Shown here in pieces: positions 55,701 through 64,000 of a stretch of 64,000 nt of DNA. The DNA lies in assembly GCA_008690995.1 (NCBI GenBank), contig VRMN01000010.1:434001-498000 (forward strand), written 5' to 3'. The translations under genes were made by a program, and so were the position numbers. Positions within the stretch are counted from its first letter, which is position 1; every line of letters starts with the position of its first letter. Origin of the DNA: Porphyridium purpureum. Its lineage: Eukaryota; Rhodophyta; Bangiophyceae; Porphyridiales; Porphyridiaceae. The notes below the pieces were generated by a model. The model did no database searches. It saw nothing but the letters and a program-made list of their open reading frames with translations, and was not told the DNA's origin.

Positions 55701-57086
55701 ATGGAGAGCGACGTTGTGGAAGAGCTGGACGATACGCGCGCAGAATTCCTTACCCGTGCGAGTCGCGCACTGCACACTGTCTTTGACCATGGCCTTGATG
55801 ACACGGGCCCTGGCGAGCTGGGCGGCTTTGTGAAGGCAAACCACGGTACGGAGAAGGAGCAGCTCGATACGGAGCGGCGTCTTTTCGAGGTCGATTTCGA
55901 TCGCTGGGTCCTTCGCACGTCTGATCAAGGCCAGCAGCTGCGAGCGGAAGATGCGGACATTTTGGATGTGCACTACGGATCTCAGTACCGAGCGCCACTC
56001 GACATGAAGCGACACGTCGAATTCCTGACGCGTGCGGCGTACGGGACTCTGTCGGCTGATTATGTGGCTCTCGATGCGTCTCAGCCGTGGCTTTGCTACT
56101 GGATACTGCATGCTTTAAACCTCCTAGGTCAACTGGATGAAACAGAGAATGAAAGCGACAAGATCAAGAAGGCTAAACGCGCGTTTGTGGCGCGGCTCAC
56201 TCAATGCAGGGCACTCGGCGGACGCGGCTTTGGCGGTGGTCCTGGGCAGATGCCGCACGTCGCGCCGACATTCGCTGCGCTGTGTGCGCTTGTGACGATC
56301 GGTGACGAGCAAGCGTTGGGTATTATCGACCGGCGTGCCATTTACACGTGGCTTGTGACGCTCAAGAATACGCAAACGGGTGCGTTTCGCGTATGCGCTT
56401 ATGGCGAGGAGGATGTGCGTGCCACGTACTGCGCGCTTGCTGTGGCCAGGCTTCTGAACATACTCGACGACGCGCTGGCAAAGGGCTGCGAGGATTTTAT
56501 CTCATCGCTGGTCAGCTTTGATGGCGGGATGGGCGGCGAGCCAGGGAATGAGGCTCACGGCGGGTACACTTATTGCGCGCTCGCTGCGCGCTGTTTGCTA
56601 GGATCCAGTCTTCCTAGTGGTTCTGATACGGAGTCGTCGCAATTCATGCGGTTGGCGCATTGGACGGCCTCGCGCCACGCGGAAATGGAGGGCGGATTTT
56701 CCGGCCGGACTAACAAGCTCGTCGATAGCTGCTACGCGTTTTGGCTGGGCGCATGCTGCCCTATCTTGGGCGTGCCCTTTTGTGGAGATAGTTTGGAGCG
56801 ATATGTACTGAACTATGGTCAGGATGAGACTGGCGGGCTAAGGGACAAGCCTTTCATGTACCCTGACTTTTACCACACATGCTACGCCCTGAGCGGGCTA
56901 TCCATTGCTCAGCACTATGGGTATCATCGTGCAAGACACGCAGATTCGCAAGCTCACGTCGCGCAGCTTAAGAAAACCCATCCAGTGATCAACGTGAGCA
57001 TTGACAAGCTAGAGGCGGCGTGGCTCTACTTCCATGGGCGTCCGTTGACGCCGTCAGATTTCGGTGGGCGGTATTTTACACTGTGA
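55701..57086 (+). CDS. FNTB: protein farnesyltransferase beta subunit
   Basis: 461 residues from the ATG at 55701. An alpha-alpha barrel prenyltransferase: FLTRAAYGTLSADYVALDAS, QPWLCYWILHALNLLGQLD, GGRGFGGGPGQMPHVAPTFA, VRATYCALAVARLLNILDD, SFDGGMGGEPGNEAHGGYTY, and EGGFSGRTNKLVDSCYAFWL. The zinc ligands are the Asp and Cys of LVDSCYAFW and the His of DFYHTCYALSG. The HGGYTYCALA segment and the length favour FTase beta over geranylgeranyltransferase I or Rab GGTase beta. It attaches farnesyl to CaaX proteins together with the shared alpha subunit in the cytosol. Confidence 0.93.
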   Translation: MESDVVEELDDTRAEFLTRASRALHTVFDHGLDDTGPGELGGFVKANHGTEKEQLDTERRLFEVDFDRWVLRTSDQGQQLRAEDADILDVHYGSQYRAPLDMKRHVEFLTRAAYGTLSADYVALDASQPWLCYWILHALNLLGQLDETENESDKIKKAKRAFVARLTQCRALGGRGFGGGPGQMPHVAPTFAALCALVTIGDEQALGIIDRRAIYTWLVTLKNTQTGAFRVCAYGEEDVRATYCALAVARLLNILDDALAKGCEDFISSLVSFDGGMGGEPGNEAHGGYTYCALAARCLLGSSLPSGSDTESSQFMRLAHWTASRHAEMEGGFSGRTNKLVDSCYAFWLGACCPILGVPFCGDSLERYVLNYGQDETGGLRDKPFMYPDFYHTCYALSGLSIAQHYGYHRARHADSQAHVAQLKKTHPVINVSIDKLEAAWLYFHGRPLTPSDFGGRYFTL

Positions 57087-57334
57087 TTGTCGAATGCAGC
57101 CTTGCGACTACAAGGCCGGCAGTAAGGATGTTCCACTGCATCTCATTGCCCGGGCAAAACGCGGACTTTCTGATTCTATACACGATTTCATTTTTTCCTG
57201 AGGATATTTACTTTGTCATTCGGCGTCAGCGAGCATCTGCCCTAATGAAAGGCAACCGCGCACTGCGCACGAGCAGGCGTTGGCGTCATACGGTGTGCAA
57301 ACGCAGATAGGGTACGCGTCGGCAGATGGCCACA

Positions 57335-58843
57335 CTATAGCTCTTCGACGTATGTTTTGTGGTTTTCCAAGTAGTTGGCCTCCTGCTTCGTCTTCTTCTC
57401 CTGCCGCTTGAGAAATTGGCCGCGATTCTCAACGATCCGGTCCAGGATGCGAAGGACGCTAAGATCGCTTTTGCTTTGGATCTCTCTGTAGATGCCTAGT
57501 GATTTAGGTAGGGCATACGGATCGAGCGGAGGGCGGTCCTGCGCATCTGCACTTTCGTCAAAGTAAGTGCCGTGCACAACGTACGAAATGTTCATGGTCT
57601 TGAGCATATCTTCAGTGATCTGCCACGGAGCGCCGATGATCACTTCGTCCACGTATCGGCACGAGAGCACCGACAATGTGCGCTCGTGCAGATTCATGAT
57701 CGGGAAATTGCGGCCGCGGTGCTTGTTGACAGTTGCGTCGTCATGGATGCCAACGAGCAAAAAGTCGCCCAGTTGCTTAGCAGCTTTCAGCGTTTCAATA
57801 TGACCGCAATGAAACATATCGAACGCGCCGTCGACGTACACAACGACATCGGCCCTTTGCGGGGCGCGCGCCCCTGCCGCAAATTGCAGCAGGCGGCGAG
57901 TGGTGGGTAAGAAAGTTGACACGCGCGTCACTAGCTGACCAGCAGAGTTGCCTTCTGCTAGTGAGAGCACGGTTTCGCCTTTCAGAGAGCTGTGCAAGTG
58001 CTGTTGCGTTCCTTGCTGGACCTGGTCGCTGACGCTGTCACCATTCGTGTTCTGCGCGTTCTGTGCAAGACTTCCATCCAGGTGGTGATCACGCGTGCTC
58101 AGCAGCATGCGCCCGACAATATCTGTGGATGATACTCCTTCCGTGCGTTTGATGGTTCGAAATCTCCCGGCCTTTTTCACCTCGGCGTAAGCGTCGGTGC
58201 CGTCCTTTCCAAAACAAGGATCATCGCCATGCACAATAAAGTCGATACAGTATTCATTCAGCAGGCGATCCAGGAACTCGCCCGTGACATCGTACGGTAC
58301 ATCCTCAATAATTTCGTCCACCCATTTCACCGACTCGACGGCGCTACGCCGTTCCACATTGTTCATCACCGGCGGCCCCTTGGCCAGCACGATTTCATGA
58401 TCCGGGACAATTCCAACGACGAGCTCGTCGCCCAACATTCGCGCTTGCCGCAGCGCATTAGCATGGCCAAAGTGCATCATATCAAAGCAGCCATCCATGT
58501 ACACGCGCACTTTCTTCTTCGGCGGCAGCCCTGTGTCCGCATCTCCCGCCGCGTGCAGCGCACGTTGTATTTGCGCCGCGTTTGCCGCACTTGAAGAGAC
58601 AGCATCTCCACCCGCAGCAGACACCATCAAGTCATCTCCAGCCCCCGCACCGACATCCACAGCTCCAGCACCGCGACTTTGCTGCTGCTGCTGCTGCAAC
58701 AACAGGCGCTGCGCCTTCTCCTGCCGATCGAAGCGCGCGCGGAAATACGCCTTGACAAACGCATACAGCACGCGCGCCGAAATCAGCACGTCGAACACGT
58801 AGTACAGTCGCGCGGCGCCATACCCCTCACTCCCGCTCTCCAT
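57335..58843 (-). CDS. PCYT2: ethanolamine-phosphate cytidylyltransferase
   Basis: 502 residues from the first ATG (MESGSEGYGAARLYYV). Two cytidylyltransferase domains are present. The first has VRVYMDGCFDMMHFGHANAL and RTEGVSSTDIVGRMLL, the second VVVYVDGAFDMFHCGHIETL and YVDEVIIGAPWQ. The HFGH and HCGH motifs are HxGH catalytic signatures, and the two-domain layout defines the ethanolamine (not choline) enzyme, which makes CDP-ethanolamine for phosphatidylethanolamine. The N-terminus has a short hydrophobic stretch (LYYVFDVLISARVLYAFVKA) like the membrane anchor of plant PECT1, then a Gln run (LLLQQQQQQS). The start is the first ATG; earlier codons in frame are not ATG. Confidence 0.95.
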   Translation of the reverse strand: MESGSEGYGAARLYYVFDVLISARVLYAFVKAYFRARFDRQEKAQRLLLQQQQQQSRGAGAVDVGAGAGDDLMVSAAGGDAVSSSAANAAQIQRALHAAGDADTGLPPKKKVRVYMDGCFDMMHFGHANALRQARMLGDELVVGIVPDHEIVLAKGPPVMNNVERRSAVESVKWVDEIIEDVPYDVTGEFLDRLLNEYCIDFIVHGDDPCFGKDGTDAYAEVKKAGRFRTIKRTEGVSSTDIVGRMLLSTRDHHLDGSLAQNAQNTNGDSVSDQVQQGTQQHLHSSLKGETVLSLAEGNSAGQLVTRVSTFLPTTRRLLQFAAGARAPQRADVVVYVDGAFDMFHCGHIETLKAAKQLGDFLLVGIHDDATVNKHRGRNFPIMNLHERTLSVLSCRYVDEVIIGAPWQITEDMLKTMNISYVVHGTYFDESADAQDRPPLDPYALPKSLGIYREIQSKSDLSVLRILDRIVENRGQFLKRQEKKTKQEANYLENHKTYVEEL

Positions 58844-60594
58844 CCCAATCCACAACAGCAAACAACCACACGTCCGTGTCCTTGTCTTCTTCTCCTCTTC
58901 TCAACCCGCTCGCCTGCACCGCACGCACTCGCGCTCGCGTTTTTTCGCTTCCTCACTTTCTCGCATCACATGGCCATCCCGAATTACACAGGCATTCCCA
59001 CTTCCCCTGTACACTTCAACCGTACACTACTACAAAGATCCTTTTTAGTGGATATATTCAACATCATGACAGTGGAATGTCCAAGACATTGTAATGTCAT
59101 CTTTCTTTCAAAGCACGTGTGCGCGCAGCGGGGGAGAGCAGCTGAGCCGCGCAGTGGTGCAGCGTTCGCGCAGCGCCCGGTCGTGTTGAGAGGATGGCTG
59201 GTGCATGGCACGCAGGCGTGATTCCGCTGTCGGGCTGCCGTCATGCGCTGGAATGCTGGCTTTCTCTGACCTCAAGTTTCGACCACTTGCGCACGCTTTA
59301 GCAGTGGCGGCAAGGTTGGGTTTAAATTGGCACAGCAACAACCGCCGCCAAGTGTGGTACGAAGTAGCTAGCTTTCTGTAAGCATGGTCGAAAGGACGGC
59401 ATTGTATGTCCTTGGTCCCAGATGGTACGACAGCGCTGTTATTTGTAAGCCACTCAGACACATCCAGTACAGAAGGTCTTGAGAAATTCCGCGCAAGTTG
59501 CATTTTGCGACGCTCACGACAAAGTCTCGAGAGCAGCGTCTTCGGAATGCACCAGAGTTGGTGTGCAGTTTTTTGGCCACAGATTGAGTGGCTCTTGCTG
59601 TATTTGCTGTAAATGCCGTGAGCATTCCCGACCTTGCCGGGTATGTGCTCGTCCTTCGTTTCGCAGCTACCGAAGCCCCGCAATTGGCGCACGGCTGTAA
59701 AATGAGATCCATGCAAGCCAGCTTTGCCAAGATACCTACAGAGCTTGAGGGCAAAGAAAGTCCAGATTGGAGGAATAAGACTGTTTTGAGTCTAAATTCT
59801 GCGGGTTGGCTGCCGAAACCATTAGTGATTTCCGCGTTTCCCTCATCAAGACATTGCCCAGGACTCGAGAATCAATGAATTGTACGGCCATTGATGTCAA
59901 AAACTGCCAGCCGCGAGGCCACGCAGTTGGGATGTGCTCCATCCAAACACCGCAGAGGTGCGAAATCATGCCACATGCACGTCTGATGCCACATCGTTTC
60001 CACACCACAGCGCAGGAGCAAATATGTATTAGACCCCGTTCGGACAGTATGCTGTCGACTTCATCATCTTGTTGGGATCGCGGTTGGATGAAGCGAGCCG
60101 ATAAGGCATCATCAGCCAGGAGCAAGCCCGTGCGTGGAGAGCCGACACCATGATTCCAGAACGCGGGGCGCCGGACCGCCGGAAGTGCGCGCGTGTGCGT
60201 GCGTGATCACTGGAAGGTCGGACTGCTGCTTCTGTCGTGCTCGGGATAACAGGTCACCGAGTGTTTCATGGTTATACGAGCTGTTGTTTCCCAGGCTCCG
60301 ACCTCTTAGGCATCGGTCAGTAGACCGTACGAGCATATAAAAACGAGCTCGTTTAGGTATGAAAAAGGTAGTCACCCGCGTCACCATGGCGAGGCAGTTC
60401 GGGCATTACTTGGCACGTGGCGTTTGTATGAAAGAATGTCTACTTATATAGGACGCTGCGTTCTCGCATGACAATGTCATCTGGAAAAACCGGCAGGACT
60501 GGAGGACGTGGAGGTACAGCGCGTACAGTTGATCTGGAAGTACAGTTGGCGCCCGGAGTGTGCGTGGAAGGCGCGGCATGAGGAGGGCCGTCAG
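58844..60594. other. 1.75-kb interval without a confident gene
   Basis: Minus-strand frames at 60125-59736, 59754-59368 and 59716-59108 follow one another and overlap in three different phases. Some parts look protein-like (for example ILQPCANCGASVAAKRRTST and PRGWQFLTSMAVQFIDSR), which could mean a spliced or decayed gene. I could not place convincing splice sites or a family. Nothing similar to the HPDxD family is seen here. Confidence 0.35.
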
Positions 60595-61491
60595 TCAGTC
60601 TCGGTCGGGGTGATAGACCTTGACCTGGTCGGAACTGGATGGTGGCGATGATGCTGGTGATGGCGATGGTGGCGTGAGGTCGGCAGTGTCCTTCCGACGG
60701 TCGTGCGTGGACCGTCCGGAATGTCCTTTGCTGGACTCGTCGGAAGTCTCTGACAAAAAGCTCAAATTCAGACGCACGCCCTGGATTTCAGTCGTCATTG
60801 CGGCGTTCGCTGCTGGCGCCGGGCCCTTCGGAATGCGGTCGTACGCGTGTCTCATTATGTAGTTACGAAACATTTCAGGTACGCGGTACACCGGGAATTG
60901 CGAGCCGAGAAGCAGAACAGAGTCTTCCAGTGTGCGCCAGTCTTCCAGTGGCGTTCCGGCCTGTTCGCAAAAGATGAGCGCTTGTGTCGTCGTTTCAAAC
61001 ACTTGCGTCTGGATCGTCGGGACCTCCACGCGCAACAGCACGTCCTCAAAAACCCGCTCGGACATGGCAATGCCACGCGCCTCTTGAAACCCGTGCCGAA
61101 ACGCGTAGGTGTATGCTGGCTTGATTCCTTGCACTCGCCGCGTCGTGCTCATATTTGGATTCCGATCCGAGGTCCTCCAGAAGTATGCCAGCGAGCTTTT
61201 CAGGGACCTCTTCAGCTCTCCGTCGTGATTGAATGTCGCCATCAGAACATTGTACTCATCCTGCCTCAGCACGACGCCTCGAAATCCTTTCACGCCCGCC
61301 CGGATTTCGTAGCACGGTCGTTCCTTCAGCAGCGCAATCTTCTGCTCGCGCGACTTGCCGTTCTGCGAACCATCCCTCCAGATCGTTCCGTAATCGTCAT
61401 TCATCCTCCACACAGCCCTTCGAAGCGCCGCACAGCTGCCGTGAATCCGCCGCCGAGAGAACCGATGGACGTGGCCCCCTGTCGACAGCAT
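60595..61491 (-). CDS. HPDxD-tail family protein, copy A
   Basis: 298 residues from the ATG at 61491. Family not recognised. The N-terminus (MLSTGGHVHRFSRRRIHGSC) is basic and could target an organelle. Shared blocks: CYEIRAGVKGFRG (about 60), YTYAFRHGFQEARGIAMS (about 127), TQVFETTTQALIFCEQAGT then DWRTL, and a PEMFRNYIMR segment. A Ser/Pro/Asp-rich linker ends in KVYHPDRD at the C-terminus. Two of the blocks, RAGVKGFRG and RHGFQEARG, look like internal repeats of one R-x-G-x-x-G-x-R-G motif. It is the most diverged and shortest-linked of three tandem copies on the same strand. No enzyme motif is visible; function unknown. Confidence 0.85.
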   Translation of the reverse strand: MLSTGGHVHRFSRRRIHGSCAALRRAVWRMNDDYGTIWRDGSQNGKSREQKIALLKERPCYEIRAGVKGFRGVVLRQDEYNVLMATFNHDGELKRSLKSSLAYFWRTSDRNPNMSTTRRVQGIKPAYTYAFRHGFQEARGIAMSERVFEDVLLRVEVPTIQTQVFETTTQALIFCEQAGTPLEDWRTLEDSVLLLGSQFPVYRVPEMFRNYIMRHAYDRIPKGPAPAANAAMTTEIQGVRLNLSFLSETSDESSKGHSGRSTHDRRKDTADLTPPSPSPASSPPSSSDQVKVYHPDRD

Positions 61492-61902
61492 CCCGATCCT
61501 TCACGTTGACGCCCGTCTGTTCGCCACAGCCAACACGCGCCCGCGGCTTCCACGGTCAAACCGCCGAGGCCGTACTCCGTATACCTAAAACTTTTGCGGC
61601 TTGCAGGGGAGCGTGCAAAGTGCCGTTCCTGACGCCTCTGCGTAACATTCCCATGCCAACATGCGACTGTCTTTGTCGCGTCGCTATCTACCGGTCGTCA
61701 ATATCCAAACGAAGCAACGTTCTCCAGGCCTCGTGTGTGTGTGGAGGCCAATACGAAAGCACGCATTCCGAGAAAAGAAGGATTGCGTTCTACTGCGCGA
61801 TGGCATTGCATCAGCGCGCGTACGAGTGCGACCGCTGACAGCGAGACGCGTGACGAGTCACACTTCATTTGTGCAACCTTAATTTTCGGAAAGCGGCTCG
61901 GT
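61492..61902. other. spacer between copies A and B
   Basis: About 410 bases, presumably the promoter of copy A and the 3' end of copy B. No repeats shared with the 156-base spacer between copies B and C were evident by eye. Confidence 0.4.
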
Positions 61903-62778
61903 TTAGTCGTGATCTGGATGATACATTTTTTCGCTAGCTTCGTCTTCGTCACTCAGTTCAGTATCCGACGACTCCGAAATCTCGTCCAAGGCGGGCTGCG
62001 TTTCTTCTTCGAACAGTATGCTGAGGTCGTTCGGATCCTCGATCGGATCTTTTTTCGGAACAAATGGCTCCACCTTTGGCTCCTCCTCGTACAGCCGCAT
62101 TAGGTAATGGTCAAACATCATGTGTGGCCGCAAGAGTGGCCTACTGTGGAGCCACAATAAAGATCCGACCAAAGTGCGCCAATCGTCCGCACGCGTGCCG
62201 GCTAGCTGGCAAAAGACCAACGCCTGTGTGGTATTATTGAAAACCTGTGTTTCGAGATCTGGTGCATCGACTTTCTTTCTTGTCAGTTCCTGCATTACAT
62301 GCCTTGACATGAGCAAGCCGCGCGCTCCATTCAAGCCATTACGAAACGCGTACGTGGTCGGATACACTGCAAGCTCATTCCCAAGCTTTATCATTCGGTC
62401 GAGTTCCTTCTTGCGCTTGCTGTACGGCGGCCCTGGATCCCTGCTCTCAAATTGATCCACTTTTTCACGAAAGCCTCGATCTCGTTCAAAGTACCGCAGT
62501 GATTGGATCAGATGCTTCCTCCGAATTCCCTCTGGCTGTCGATTTGCCCACTTTTTCGAAACCTTGGTTGCTTCAAAAGAGTCCTTCCAAACATCCGCAT
62601 ACGCACCTCCACTCATCAGCTCCGAGTACTCCTTTCCATCGAACACAACGCCGCGGAATCCTTGCCGGCCGCGCCGAATCTCGAAGCAAGCCTTCTGTTC
62701 TAGCTTGATCCTCGCAACGGACGCGGCGTCGCGACCAATCATAAACGTCTTCGCCGCGCTCCACTGACTCGGGCGCAT
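61903..62778 (-). CDS. HPDxD-tail family protein, copy B
   Basis: 291 residues from the ATG at 62778; the frame is open further upstream but without an ATG. Function not recognised. Shared blocks: CFEIRRGRQGFRG, YPTTYAFRNGLNGARGLLMS, TQVFNNTTQALVFCQLAGT, DDWRTLVGSL, then RPHMMFDHYLMRLYEE. A charged NDLSILFEEE segment is shared with copy C (EDLSILFDDD). A Ser/Asp/Glu-rich linker ends in KMYHPDHD. About 35 extra residues between the first and second blocks are basic (YSKRKKELDRMIKL). Copies B and C are clearly closer to each other than to A. It could be organellar if a longer N-terminus is used. Confidence 0.85.
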   Translation of the reverse strand: MRPSQWSAAKTFMIGRDAASVARIKLEQKACFEIRRGRQGFRGVVFDGKEYSELMSGGAYADVWKDSFEATKVSKKWANRQPEGIRRKHLIQSLRYFERDRGFREKVDQFESRDPGPPYSKRKKELDRMIKLGNELAVYPTTYAFRNGLNGARGLLMSRHVMQELTRKKVDAPDLETQVFNNTTQALVFCQLAGTRADDWRTLVGSLLWLHSRPLLRPHMMFDHYLMRLYEEEPKVEPFVPKKDPIEDPNDLSILFEEETQPALDEISESSDTELSDEDEASEKMYHPDHD

Positions 62779-62933
62779 CGTTTTGGACTCGAGCGGTGGA
62801 GCAGTGTTGGCCGCGCGCTGCAGGGCACCGCGCACAAGCGCTCCCTCCGCAGTCCGACCGCGTCGAAGCCTTCGACCGGCGCCGCGGACACAACACCCTC
62901 CTAAATCTCTTTTATTGCCGGCCGCGACAGGCG

Positions 62934-63932
62934 CTAATCGCGGTCCGGATGAAATACTTTTCGCTCCCCCGCGGCGTATGCGACCTCTTCTGAATCGGAG
63001 CGAGGGCTTCCGTGGTCTTGCCCTTGCCCATGCATCGCTTCGCTCTCCGTGTCGCCCGCAGCAGACGACGAAGCGTCGTCGTCGAAAAGGATGCTCAGGT
63101 CTTCGAAATCTGCCATGGTGTCGCGGGGAATCACGATTGGCTCCCTGGCGGGCGTGTCGTGACGGAATCGAATGAGAAACTTGTCGAACATGACGTGCTG
63201 CCTTAACGCTGGATGCCGCGCGAAGTAGACCGCCGAATCTAATAAGGTGCGCCAGTTCTCTTCACCCGTCTCGGCCAGTTGGCAATAGACCAGCGCCTGT
63301 GTAGAGTTGTTGAATACTTCGTGCTCGATCGACAAAGCGTAATGTCGCCGCATCACCTCCTCGAAAATCCGGTCAGACATCAAAATGCCTCGCGCTCCGT
63401 CTGCGCCGCGGCGAAATGCGTACGTCAACGGATAACACGAGATGTAGGATCGCATTTGACGCTTCAGAGCATCAGCATTTCTGTACTCCGCATCCTTTTT
63501 GAAATACGCTAGCGTACTCTCCAGCTTCATTTTCTTCAATCCGTGTGGCGGCTTCTCGGCCCACGTGGGGTCGACGCATGTTTTGCCACTGGGATCATCC
63601 CACGTGATCCTATTTTCGAATAGCGCCATGCATTCGTCATTTCCCCAAGCCGGTCCCCGGAACCCGTTGTGTCCTCGCCTGATCTCAAAGCACGGTTTGT
63701 GGATCACCAGCAGTTTTTCTTTTGTGTCTTCAGTGCGAGCGGCCCTCAGCTCCGCTTTCCTCCTAGCCTGGTACTCTTTGTACTGCCGAATCTTTTCGGC
63801 ATGCCGCGCACGGTCAAACGATCCGAAAGGTCTTTGCTTTGCGAGCACCGCGCTCACGTGAAGCCCACGCTGCCGCATGTTCGCTACGGCAGCCGTCAGT
63901 CTACCGCCACATGAGCCCATGGAGCATGACAT
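62934..63932 (-). CDS. HPDxD-tail family protein, copy C
   Basis: 332 residues from the ATG at 63932. The N-terminus (RLTAAVANMRQRGLHVSAVL) has the Arg/Ala/Ser/Leu make-up of a mitochondrial or plastid presequence, followed by a charged helix (EKIRQYKEYQARRKAELRAA). Shared blocks: CFEIRRGHNGFRG, YPLTYAFRRGADGARGILMS, HEVFNNSTQALVYCQLAET, NWRTLLDSAVYFARHPALRQ and HVMFDKFLIRFRHD, then EDLSILFDDD and a Ser/Asp/Gly-rich linker. It ends in KVFHPDRD. I do not recognise the family. It lies 156 bases ahead of copy B in the same direction. Further copies could lie beyond the window edge. Confidence 0.85.
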   Translation of the reverse strand: MSCSMGSCGGRLTAAVANMRQRGLHVSAVLAKQRPFGSFDRARHAEKIRQYKEYQARRKAELRAARTEDTKEKLLVIHKPCFEIRRGHNGFRGPAWGNDECMALFENRITWDDPSGKTCVDPTWAEKPPHGLKKMKLESTLAYFKKDAEYRNADALKRQMRSYISCYPLTYAFRRGADGARGILMSDRIFEEVMRRHYALSIEHEVFNNSTQALVYCQLAETGEENWRTLLDSAVYFARHPALRQHVMFDKFLIRFRHDTPAREPIVIPRDTMADFEDLSILFDDDASSSAAGDTESEAMHGQGQDHGSPRSDSEEVAYAAGERKVFHPDRD

Positions 63933-64000
63933 GACAGTCCGCCCGAGCAAAATGCGCCCGACGGACTCGTTGAATCCAGCGGGGTCAAGTTTACTCCCTG

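Overview
This window looks like nuclear DNA of a compact, intron-poor, plastid-bearing eukaryote, most probably a unicellular red alga. Nearly every recognisable eukaryotic gene (RNA polymerase III largest subunit, NAT10, VPS18, histone H2A.Z, farnesyltransferase beta, ethanolamine-phosphate cytidylyltransferase) runs as one uninterrupted frame. Base composition is mildly GC-rich. Plant/algal families are present (RUS/DUF647, dehydroascorbate reductase, a plastid-type YgfZ/COG0354 protein), and the fused sarcosine/dimethylglycine methyltransferase resembles the one I recall from the red alga Galdieria. I cannot choose between a Porphyridium-like alga and a cyanidiophyte from sequence alone. 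I recognised no tRNA, rRNA, CRISPR or retroviral element.

Layout. 1-6.5 kb: TauE/SafE-like membrane protein, an oxalate-CoA-ligase-type enzyme, and a small unknown gene. 6.5-9.9 kb: broken or unassigned reading frames, a low-complexity protein and microsatellites. 9.9-17.5 kb: a very large DUF815-type AAA+ protein, then the RNA cytidine acetyltransferase NAT10. 18-26.2 kb: a RUS/DUF647 protein carrying an N-terminal photolyase-like domain, divergent from histone H2A.Z, then a VPS18-like tethering subunit. 26.2-28.6 kb holds no confident gene. 28.6-38.7 kb is a metabolic block: glycine-betaine-type methyltransferase, an EEVS/DDGS-type sugar phosphate cyclase, dehydroascorbate reductase with a break in frame, a NUDT15-like Nudix hydrolase, a Zc3h12a-like NYN RNase, a homocysteine methyltransferase family protein and complex I subunit B12/NDUFB3. 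39-46.5 kb: HIT protein divergent from RPC1, then a 2-oxoglutarate oxygenase. 47.9-54.3 kb: two diverged Myb/SANT paralogues flanking a non-coding interval with a 16-bp tandem array and a Tc1/mariner remnant. 54.4-58.8 kb: YgfZ-like protein divergent from farnesyltransferase beta, then ethanolamine-phosphate cytidylyltransferase. 60.6-63.9 kb: three tandem members of a protein family I do not recognise, all ending in the same HPD(R/H)D tail.

How the genes relate. Most are unlinked housekeeping genes sharing short divergent promoters. Possible functional themes are osmolyte and one-carbon metabolism (betaine synthesis plus a homocysteine methyltransferase), light and redox stress (RUS-photolyase fusion, DHAR, possible mycosporine-type cyclase) and RNA/ribosome biology (RPC1, NAT10, NYN RNase). 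The best candidate for an undescribed system is the tandem HPDxD family, followed by the photolyase-RUS fusion and the Myb pair. Start positions are the first plausible ATG in each frame.
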